Assembly: GCA_036245805.1 (NCBI GenBank)
Contig: BTRK01000005.1
Location: 2,666,001-2,730,000 of the forward strand
Length of the DNA: 64,000 nucleotides
DNA from: Pristionchus mayeri
Taxonomy: Eukaryota > Nematoda > Chromadorea > Rhabditida > Neodiplogasteridae
Reading direction: 5' to 3'
Positions within the stretch are counted from its first letter, which is position 1; each line of letters starts with the position of its first letter. The position numbers and the translations under genes were made by a program. The notes below the pieces were generated by a model. It did not search any database, was not told where the DNA came from, and saw nothing but the letters and a program-made list of their open reading frames with translations. Below, one piece after another: positions 55,901-64,000 of the stretch.

Positions 55901-58549
55901 TAAGACTCTTTTACATACATACTGTGTTGTAACGACTTGGTTTAAAAAACGATACACTGAGATCAAAACGATCATAATGGCCCACCAAGATCACACTATT
56001 GTACAGAAAAGTATCTGGCAGCCATATCTTGTGATATGGAATAATCGTCCGGTTGATGTTTCCATATTCAAGTGGATTCCATCCGAGTAGATCGTCCCTC
56101 CACTTCTGAAAAAAAATGATTCACTGAATTTATCGATTGATCTCAGAGTAACATAATGAGGTATCCCCCTTTCTGAAGTAGGAAGGACTTGACAAGAAAG
56201 ATATTTATGTACTCCCATCAGTCAGACCGGCGAGAGAGACAACAAATGAAGAAACAAACATCAAAGGCGAAGTGTAAAAGCGAAAGTTTTTTTTTGCAAA
56301 GTAATCCTTCTGAGCCCACTAGATTATTTCTAATTCAAATACTGGTTGTCTTAGTTCAGACCATTATCTCGTCATTGTAAATCCATTCACTTCGTGTCGA
56401 CTAAAATACAACCAAAATTGCGTATTATCCCTCCATTAATAATAATAATAATAATAATTCTTTATCATGCGATATGATAAGATAATTAGGAGTAAATGTT
56501 ACAGGCAACTTATAAGCATGATAATACGATGTCATATCTAGATGACAAAGGAGATACGATCAATTACAAATGAGAGTGAATTAGAGATACGAGGAGTAAT
56601 CAATATTATGAATAGTTTTAACTCTGAGCGAGAACAAATCACTATTTCTAGAGATAACAATATTATTAGGTATACGATTCCACAGTGTTACAACTCTATT
56701 GGTGAGGAATGAGTGGTAGAGAGTGGATGTGGAGTGGTGTTTACGTAATTGGAAGAGATTGGGGCGTCTAGGTCTAGAAGGTGCAAGGTAAATAAAGGAG
56801 GGACAGCCTATGTCAACATCTGAATGAATCACTTTGTATATGAATGCTAAGTCAATAATGGAGCGACGGTATCCTGACGGTTCTAATTGAAAGTAACGCA
56901 AACGGTTAGGATAAGACCTGTCAGCGATGCCACATTTTAGGAGTACGAATTTGTTGAATTTACGCTGAACACGTTCGATGCTATTAGATAGATCTCTACT
57001 CTGGGGGGACCAAAGTTCAGAGCAATATTCGAGAATAGGGCGAACGTATGTAATAAATAGACGAGAATAGAGCTGGGGATTTTTGGAGACAAAAGTTCTT
57101 AGGATGTAAGAGCAACGAGAGCGGGCCTTTGAAATCTTACTAGATATGTGTGCACTAAACTCTAGTTTATTGGAATAGGTGACTCCTAGATCAGTAAACT
57201 GGGATACGGTTGGAAGAGAGGTGCCATTAAGAGAAAATGTGGAGGGAGGATGTGATCTTCCTATTAGCATAGTTTCGGTCTTAGTGAGTGATACGGTAAG
57301 GCCCCAGTCGGTGGACCACTTAAACAGGATATCAAGAGAGGATTGGAGAGAAGCAGGGTCAGAGTAAGCCCAAAGTTTAACATCATCAGTATAGAGAATA
57401 CAGTGAACGTTAGGAGGGAGTAAGGAGGGTAAGTCACTGATGTACAGGGAAAAGAGAAGAGGCCCTAAGACAGAGCCTTGGGGCACTCCTGAGGGGGCAG
57501 GGAATGAGGGGAGGAAGAGGTATTGATTGAAACAGATTGTGATCTACCGAGTAAGAACGAACGAATCCATGATAAGAGGGATCCACAAATGCCTAGAAGT
57601 GAACATTTGTGGATGAGTAAGTCGATCGGGATAGAGTCAAAGGCACGTGAGAAATCGATAAATGCAACAGAAATGCAGTGGCCATCGTTAAGTGCAGAGT
57701 GCCATTGAGAGAAAGAGTTAAGTAGTGCGGAGGTGCACGATCTACGCGGGCGGAAACCGTGTTGGTAGGGGGAAATGAGATTGTTATCGGAAAGGTAGTT
57801 CCAAAGAGTCTCGCCTACGATTCTTTCCATAACTTTGGACGATGAGCAAGTGAGTGAAATGGGTCGATAAGAGGTGGCAGAATTTTTGGGTCCTTTGCGC
57901 TTATAAATTGCCTTGACTTTGGCAGTTTTCCAAATGGAGGGAGAAGTGTCATGGAGTAAGAATCTATTGAACAAGATGGAGAGAGGGACAAGATGGAGAG
58001 AGGGATTCATCGTTTTCAATGTATTCATTCCATCCAAGCTAATGGTGCTTGTTTCGCGCATTTCATGCTGCGATAAAGATATATAATCCCATCTCTCGGG
58101 CGGTGTTGCAACGAGAGAGTGGGAAAATGAAGAATGTACGATCTGTATTATGACTCTGGTAGAATTGATTACCAGTTGGACTAAATCCAAACTTGGGAAG
58201 TTTCAAGTAGCCAAGACATACATAGTTAAACAATTTAACTCCCGTTAGACTCACCTGTATCACCCATACGTTGAGGTCCACATTCTGATGTCGTTCATTC
58301 TGAAATTGAAATTGGTTGTGAACATGGTGTGATGATAAGCTGAAAAATAATGAAGCAAAAAATTAGCCTTCACTCCAGTGTCACTTTTGAACATGTTTGA
58401 CTATTTACAATATACAATAATGTAGAAAGGGAAATAACTAGCAAAATATGAACATACGTACAATCGAGAGTATCTGGTAGAGGCTCATCGTGAAGGTGAC
58501 AGTTGTTGGCAGGGAGTGATTGAAAACTGGCCGAACACGCCGGTCGTAT
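50689..58549 (-). CDS. nicotinic acetylcholine receptor alpha-type subunit (Cys-loop cation channel)
   Basis: Exons on minus: 58549-58462 (YDRRVRPVFNHSLPTTVTF), 58299-58255 (NERHQNVDLNVWVIQ), 56105-55986 (WNPLEYGNINRTI, IWLPDTFLYNS), 55755-55652 (VTVSTNYWEGQRGAEVQF), 55403-55380 (SCQLDIR), 54035-53975 (FFPYDQQNCTV), 53749-53648 (NFIPNEEWVIISFDIRRIE), 53163-53074 (FACCPDPW, VRRKPFYYILNL), 52999 to about 52915 (VVPTSVITMLAIAGFF), 52806-52700 (VKLSLGIDSLLAMSILMTMV, AEQMPTTGDSIPLL), 52380-52247 (FYLTIMLIILMGTLCTLFIL), 51978-51907, 51578-51473, 51060-50994, 50839-50689 (EWEFMATVLDRILLIFFTIL to TAG). It has C-x13-C (CQLDIRFFPYDQQNC), adjacent cysteines CC of the loop-C agonist site, and all four helices, so it is an acetylcholine-gated cation channel of nerve or muscle. 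Missing: the signal-peptide exon, expected upstream of 58.55 kb. At the helix 1-helix 2 junction no GT donor is visible and a (GA)n run follows. A mariner and a LINE lie in introns. Confidence 0.85.
52097..52230. repeat. palindromic MITE, relative of 9101-9240
   Basis: AGGGTTTCAATTTTCAGG arms, with a likely target-site duplication AATGATTAG on both sides. Located in the intron after the helix-3 exon of the acetylcholine receptor gene. Confidence 0.8.
52863..52914. repeat. (GA)n microsatellite at a receptor exon border
   Basis: About 25 perfect GA units. On the gene strand this is a CT run directly after the helix-1 exon (GAAAGGGACTCATTGA then CTCTCT). Confidence 0.95.
54137..55287. mobile_element. 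mariner-family DNA transposon
   Basis: 1151 bp with inverted ends TTGGGGTGTCCGGAAAGTTC and complement, flanked by TA on both sides, as for Tc1/mariner. It sits in the intron between the two halves of the acetylcholine receptor's Cys-loop, with its gene on the host gene's sense strand. Confidence 0.93.
54200..55138 (-). pseudogene. mariner transposase with one in-frame stop
   Basis: Residues 1-187 run from 55138 to a TGA at 54575, and the same frame continues open to 54200, giving 313 codons in all. N-terminal helix-turn-helix region: FCYKWFSRFKKGEFGLDDQP, then RSGRPPSLD. Catalytic part: IIATDEKWITYDNP (first Asp), LLMDNARPHRAK (second Asp), and the late FVNWAVSKKPAFWKRGIE region where the third acidic residue lies. 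It would cut and paste the element at TA. The stop comes just before the conserved LLCFFFSVLGPIYWEIL stretch, so the copy is inactive unless the stop is read through. Confidence 0.9.
56437..58080 (-). mobile_element. 5'-truncated CR1/jockey-like LINE
   Basis: Ends in an (AAT)n tail at 56437-56458. The 5' boundary is near 58080, where reverse-transcriptase similarity begins. It lies in the intron between the second and third exons found of the acetylcholine receptor gene. Confidence 0.8.
56581..58080 (-). pseudogene. LINE reverse transcriptase, frameshifted
   Basis: Upstream frame: KAIYKRKGPKNSATSYRPIS, YQHGFRPRRSCTSAL, VAFIDFSRAFDSI, running to 57465. Downstream frame from 57486: PQGSVLGPLLFSLYISDLP, catalytic YTDDVKLW, then the thumb and a C-terminal RPNLFQLRKHHSTSTLYHSF block ending 56581. 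The two overlap with a one-base shift in a CCCCC run near 57495. YTDD replaces the usual YADD. No endonuclease domain remains. Confidence 0.85.
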
Positions 58550-58550
58550 C

Positions 58551-59268
58551 TAAAATATTGAAGAATGTTGAAGAAATTCTGATCTTTTGTACTTCTTTCT
58601 CCACCTTTTTCTAGATTCCACCTCAAAGATGCTGATTCACTCCCTTCTCTCTATCTCCCATACTACATGGGAGATCACACGGCAATTGTTGTTTTCGAGA
58701 CAGCCTTTCAGTCGCACTACTAAATGGTGGTCATTGAACAATTTAAGGGTGCATGAAAGTGGGACCCTCCTCATATGCCACACACCCTCTCTCACTCTTT
58801 AATATGACCCCTATTCAGCTCCACGCCAGAAAGCATAATTGGTTTTTCTCGCACTTTACTTCTTTTGAAGCAACACCTTTATCCTTGTACACTACGGACG
58901 TTCTATTGAGGCGAGGGAGGGAGAGAGAGAAGGTGGAGAGAAGCTCAATATGAGAGATGGAAGGGAGGGAGAAAGAGGAAAAAGGAACAGCCAGACAACA
59001 GATGAGTAACTCTCTCAATTTCGTATGCTCTCTCACTAGTGTCTCTGACTCTCCTCATTGTGCACGCTCTCTCGTCGTTCAGAGAAAATGCGAAAATACG
59101 AAGGTTCGATTATAACTCCACGAGCCTACTTTTCTGTCATAATCATAAGTTAATCCTGGCCTTCGAGCATCTGTGAGATGTTTTGCAAGCCGAATGTGCG
59201 GCAGAAATTCTCCCTCGGTGGTTAGCAGAGCCGCTCCTGGCATGGTAAACTTTCACATCTGCTTTATG
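58551..59268. other. upstream of the acetylcholine receptor gene as found
   Basis: Should contain or precede the signal-peptide exon, which I could not identify. Holds GA-rich stretches and a half hairpin (GTGCACGCTCTCTCGTCGTT, about 59058). Confidence 0.4.
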
Positions 59269-61992
59269 AGAGGAATCGCGAGAGAATCGACCATTTGAGG
59301 GGGGTGGGCGGCGGTAGGAAAACAGTTTATCCAATCCAGAATCAAATTTGGCTACAAGTACTTCAAATGGTGCTCTTTCAAACTGCGTCGTCAGAAATTT
59401 GATAACTTCCGTCATCGTCGAGATTCAGAAGGCCAAAGATGGTACTATCACTTTTCGACAGTCAAATCGAGCTCACTTAAATGATCATAAATCCGTTTAA
59501 AATAAAGATAGAGAGCCGTTCTTTGTTATAAATGAGAGCTACCATCATGCGCTACAACTTTTATGTTGACGTCATCATTCCTGGATCTCACCCTGGTGCG
59601 GGGCGGACGGGTGGACCAAAAGTGACGTAACTTTGGAAATCGGAAAAATATATTGGGTTATCATGCTTAAGTTTAAGTTCATACATGGACCTAACTTCTC
59701 GCCAAAAATTAGGAAAATCTGAGGATGGACAAAAAAAAGAGCTCACTTTTGTGCGGCGACCCCAAAATGAGTTCTGGAAAAGAGTACTTCCGCATCTTCA
59801 TTTGGCCTGATTTGGGCTCAAAATCATTCAAAAACTTCCAAAACAACATTTTAAGTTGATTGCCCCATGGTGTAACACTTCCGCTGGTAAAAAATGACCA
59901 CAGGACCGAAAATTGGAAAATCGATATGTTGACCCCCATTGGCTCTTGGAATGTGTCCAAACGCACTAAATGGGTTCTAAATATTGTCAGTACATCCCTA
60001 GAAGTAGCTCTAAGAAAATGGGCTCTCTTAAATGCGGTATTTCGATTGATTAATCCGAGTGAAAGGTGCAGAAGTATAGCCTAGGTGAAAATAGACCTAG
60101 AGACCCGACCTATGGCTAGAAATGTAGAACACGATGAGCTAAACATTTCATCTGAAGAAAGTGAGTCTCTATCTTTTCGTTGAAGCGTGCTACAGAACCT
60201 GGAAGTTGGCAAGAAATAGGCTAGAATCCCCGAGAGCGCGTGCTCTAACCGTCTGGCGCTCTCGCCGCCTGACCGCCCTCTCCCTCCCCTCTATTTAGCG
60301 CTCTCCCGCACGCGTCTCCCGTCGGTTTTGGCCAACTTCCAGGCTCTGTAGCATGCTTCAAAGACACGATACAGACTCACTTTCAACAGATGAAATGTTT
60401 AGCTCGTCGTGCTCTACATTTCTAGCCATAATACATAATCCAATTCCCAATTTTCTCTGGTGTGCACGTTTGGGCCTTCTCTTGGATTCCTCCTGTGACA
60501 TATCGTATTTCGAGATGCCCAGTTCGTCTGATCAGTTTCGAGGAATGTTTTCACATTATGTGGAACTGATTTTGTGAATTGGTGCCCATCTCGCGGTGCC
60601 CGGGGGTCAAAATATCAATTTTTAAAATTTCGATCAGGTGACCATTCATTACCAACGGGTGTTATAATATGGGGGGAAACAATTTATAATGTTCTTTTAG
60701 GTGTTTTTGAACTATTTTGAGTATAAATGAGCCCAATTAAAGGTACGGAAGTACTCACTTCCGGAACTCACTTTGAGGTCTTCACACAAAAGTGAGCCCT
60801 TTTTTTTTGTCCATCCTCAGATTTTCCTAATTTTTGGCGAGAAGTTAGGTCCATGTATGAACTTAAACTTAAGCATGATAACCATAGTTGACCACGCCGG
60901 CGGCGACCCCCATGAACCCCTAGTCATGCTGGGGCGCTTCCCCCCTCGGTATGAGGGGGAAGCGCCCCAGCATGTATAGGGGGTCATGGTCAAAAATCGA
61001 TTGGTAGGTCAATGGTAGGTCAAGACTAGGTACCGTACCCAATCGATAGTACAGTACCCCCGGATACCGTATACTACTACCGTAACCCACGATTATCGCA
61101 AACTAACTTTATTTTCAAAAAGTCCTGGTACCGTGCCCAATCGATTATACAGTACCCAACTGACTACCGTAACCCAGTTCATTGGGTCAGATCCAGTTCC
61201 GTGGGTCAAACATTTTTCTAAAAATTCTAAATCGAGCAAAATAATATTTTAAATTATCCTTCCGTATATCTAATTACTGTAGAATCATTATGTAATCAAT
61301 TTGGGATTTTTAGAAAAAAATTTTAAAATTTTTAGAAAAATGTTTGACCCAAGGAACTGGATCTGACCCAAGGAACGGGGTTACGGTATTCAGTTGGGTA
61401 CTGTATAATAGATTGTGCACGTTACCAGTACTTTTTGAAAATAAAGTTAGTTTGCGATAATCATGGGTTACGGTAGTAGTATACGGTATCCGGGGGTACT
61501 GTACTATCGATTGGGTACGGTACCTAGTCTGGACCTACCATTGAGTATTCGCTTCCCCCTCGATATGAGGGGGGAAGCGCCCCAGCATGAATAGGGGTTT
61601 GGTCTGAAAATACCTCGCCGCCAGTGTTGGGCAACTATGATGATAACCCAATATGTTTTGCCGATTTCCAAAGTTACATCACTCCAGGAATGATGACGTC
61701 AACATAAAAGTTGTAGCGCATGATGGTAGCTCTCATTTGAAACAAAGAACGGCTTTCTATCTTTATTTTAAACGGATTTATGATCATTTAAGTGAGCTCG
61801 ATTTGACTGTCGAAAAGTGATAGTACCATCTTTGGCCTTCTGAATCTCGACGATGACGGAAGTTATCAAAATTCTGACGACGCAGTTTGAAAGAGCACCA
61901 TTTGAAGTACTTGTAGCCAAATTTGTTTCTGGATAGGACAAACTTGATTCCTACCGCCGCGGCGTGGTCGATTCTCTCGCGATTCCTCTCTT
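59269..61992. repeat. 2.7-kb nested foldback element
   Basis: Outer arms 59269-59664 and 61637-61992 are imperfect inverted repeats of nearly 400 bp. Inside lie two more foldbacks. The first is 59659-60884, with arms such as CATACATGGACCTAACTTCT and its complement, and an inner pair with CTGAAACATTTCATCTG-like ends near 60130-60425. The second is about 61018-61535, arms TAGGTACCGTACCCAATCGA and complement. The second is flanked by palindromes made of GCTGGGGCGCTTCCCCC. No transposase or long frame is seen. Confidence 0.8.
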
Positions 61993-62114
61993 ATTGTTTT
62001 CATTTCTTGAATATTTTTCATCCTACAGAGTCTTCCGCAATTTCCGTTTGCTTTTCATAAATGTGATGCATTTAAAATTCGTTGGAGATAACTGCGTAAA
62101 TGTCACAAGCCATA

Positions 62115-62195
62115 AAAAGTGAAGGTGCAAAAGGGAATCGAACCAACGACCTTCCATGATGCAGGCATTCTACCACTCATCTCTCTTTCAATGCC
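62115..62195 (-). pseudogene. tRNA-like sequence with good internal promoter boxes
   Basis: On minus, GATGAGTGGTAGAATGCC (D-arm/A-box) and GGTCGTTGGTTCGATTCC (T-arm/B-box) are at tRNA spacing. The two acceptor strands (GGCATTG and TTGCACC) pair poorly. A tRNA-derived SINE or tRNA pseudogene rather than a functional tRNA; CAT in the anticodon region is only suggestive of methionine. Confidence 0.45.
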
Positions 62196-62409
62196 ATTAG
62201 ACAAATGTCTAACTGCATAACTCACGATCTGCATCTGACGGGACGAAAATTGTGCAAAGAAGCGATAGAAGGAGCATATCGGGGCGAGAAGAAAGAGAGA
62301 GAAGCAGGCAGCAGTCACTCAACGCGAGGATGACAGAGAAAGCGAACTAATGCAGATGTTGATACTCAGTATTTTCGCGAAGATCTCTGAGTGGTAGGTC
62401 CTGTGAGGA

Positions 62410-62520
62410 AGAGAGTACATGAGAGAGAGAGGGGGAGAGATAGAGAGAGGGTGGGGAGAGAAAGGAGGGTGAGGGAAAGAGAGAAAGATAAAGAGGAGGG
62501 AGAAATGTTGGAAGGGAAGG
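62410..62520. repeat. GA-rich low-complexity tract
   Basis: Purine-only GAGAGA/GGGAGAG stretches. Between 62520 and 63069 nothing else is supported. Confidence 0.85.
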
Positions 62521-63069
62521 GACAGGCGTTCAGGCCTAACCATTGTGTAATCATGAACGCGAGAGATGTGTGTTAGAAGTTGAAAAGATAGTGAGGAGAA
62601 AATCATGTTCATTAAAGATCGAGAAACAACATCTTCATTCTTTCTTCTTCATTCTTCTTCATTCTTTCGACTGTTCGGTTTGTATTGAAGCATCCATGCC
62701 AGGCGGGTTCGCCACTACACCAATGTAGTGTTCAGTGTGCTATCAGCTAACTATGCGTGGGACTAAACGCCCGTGTTGTGCGCACGTCTTCGGGGTACGT
62801 TGCGGACCATGTGCATGTGCATTTTTCTTGTTGATATGCATGATCACCTCAGAAGATAAATAGACATCCCTTCTTCTATATTTCCACACAATACATCTGA
62901 AGACATCCTAACGCAGAAAATATTGAAGAAGTATACTATTATTGACCTAAGGGTTATTATCCGACCATGTGCCACTTTTCCAAGTGCCCAAGTGACATGC
63001 AAGGCCTTTATCGGGGACTCAGATGACATTTATCCTTTGAAAACAAGATCGATAATTGTCGTCTTCTTC

Positions 63070-63870
63070 TCATTTCACCTTTGGTAGCCCGTACTTCTCG
63101 TCTAGTCGTTCTCTGAACACTTGGAGCTGCTGGAGAATCTCCTCAGAGAGAGGCGCGCGAAGAGCAGCGATCTAAATGTGTATTTTCTTCACATATTTCG
63201 TTCTTTCGTTCATTCATTCCGTTGGGGTGAGAGCGTGCAATTGGTATTGGTATTGATATTTGTTGTTAGCATATGTAAATTTAACTTGTGAAAGACGTAC
63301 ATTAAAGATTACGAAGCAAGAACATTCATCTGATACCTTGTTGGCTCTTGTCGCCGCATCAGCTTCCGCGAAGATTATATCGCGCACCTGAAACCGGAAA
63401 AAATATGGGAAAATCTTAATTCGCAATCGTTAGAGACCTTTATGTTCGCATTATTATTATGATTTTGATTTAAAATTGTGACAGTTTTTAAATACAAAAG
63501 CACTTGAAGAACGGCTTGACTTGCACACTTCTAGCGTAACTATAGAATGGGGAAGCTGGGCAATACATTAGCTCTTAATTTGAGTACTCTATCACTGGTC
63601 AATCAGGTCAGATAGCACGCAAAATGGAGAGGTCATTATTTGCCAAGCAAGTCCTACTATTGACCTACCGCCTGGGCGTGTGGCTGAGCGTCAGGGGTTA
63701 ACTTGGCGATCGATTCATTAAGGAAAGATGGATCTCCCTGTAAAAATTCACTTAGTTAGCACCAACAGATATAAATTGAAAATTTATAAAAAAAGGGAAA
63801 CTACCATCATCTCATTACGAGCCCTGGTCAACTTCTCTAGAAGCTCTGGAGGAGGATTCATGGTTAAATT
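63070..63870 (-). CDS. helical secreted-type protein, 3' part (5' end outside the window)
   Basis: Four in-phase exons on minus: 63870-63805 (NLTMNPPPELLEKLTRARNE), 63737-63669 (PSFLNESIAKLTPDAQPHAQ), 63387-63337 (VRDIIFAEADAATRANK), 63171-63070 (IAALRAPLSEEILQQLQVFR, ending LPKVK and TGA). 95 residues are visible, all helical and charged, without cysteines. Layout and motifs (PPPELLEKL, LTPDAQ, LSEEILQQLQ) recall the nematode secreted SXP/RAL-2-like proteins, but I am not sure. The signal-peptide exon would lie upstream of 63870, probably beyond 64000. Confidence 0.6.
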
Positions 63871-64000
63871 CTGAAAAAAAAAATTGATGCACTTCATGAA
63901 TTCCGCATTTTAAACCGTTGGGAAGTAAAAATGGAGAGACAAAGATCAGAAAAACGAATGTGAATTTTCTGCCGATGCATGAAATCCTCTTTATATTGGC

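Noticed and set aside
56437..56458. Independent (AAT)n microsatellite
   Set aside because: It is the 3' tail of the LINE directly beside it.
59269..61992. Repeated palindromic blocks as a CRISPR array
   Set aside because: Eukaryotic sequence, no regular repeat-spacer pattern; the repeats are inverted and nested.

Overview
The window reads as nuclear DNA of a nematode. Genes have many small exons with canonical nematode splice acceptors (TTTCAG), the gene content is nematode-like (Sra/Sre-type 7TM chemoreceptors, expanded Cys-loop receptor genes, small secreted peptides), and the mobile elements are an RTE-clade LINE, a mariner and many small palindromic (MITE-like) elements. Introns are longer than in Caenorhabditis and many carry GATCTTTG repeats, so a diplogastrid such as Pristionchus is my guess; this is inference. 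Because genes are split into short exons, most coding regions below were assembled by hand from splice sites, reading phase and paralog comparison. Layout: 0-10 kb is gene-poor, with two small secreted-peptide genes, unassigned exons, a 417-bp direct duplication and several palindromic elements. 10.2-19.1 kb (+) is a 37-exon gene for about 936 residues, built of two tandem copies of one unit of about 470 residues with a BTB/POZ-like segment, ending in a prenylation-type CAIL tail. 19.8-27.1 kb (-) holds chemoreceptor genes and a tandem duplication of about 3 kb carrying one Sra/Sre-like receptor plus one Cys-loop-receptor-like remnant per copy. 27.5-58.6 kb is a cluster of Cys-loop receptor genes: several highly derived ones with a clear extracellular domain but apparently only three membrane helices, and one conventional nicotinic acetylcholine receptor alpha-type subunit (50.7-58.5 kb) whose introns carry a mariner and a CR1/jockey-like LINE. 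59.3-62.0 kb is a nested foldback repeat; 63.1-63.9 kb is the 3' part of a secreted helical protein gene that runs off the window. The main discovery is structural. Two nearly identical RTE elements lie in opposite orientation (36.27-39.18 kb minus, 45.84-48.75 kb plus) and the 6.7 kb between them looks inverted. Target-site duplications match crosswise between the two elements. The two inverted arms of one mariner-type MITE lie on opposite sides of the interval. One receptor gene is cut in half exactly in its Cys-loop intron: its 5' half is at 43.9-44.7 kb on plus and its 3' half at 34.2-35.4 kb on minus. Re-inverting the interval repairs all three and puts its genes on the same strand as the rest of the cluster. 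The alternative is a misassembly between the two identical repeats.
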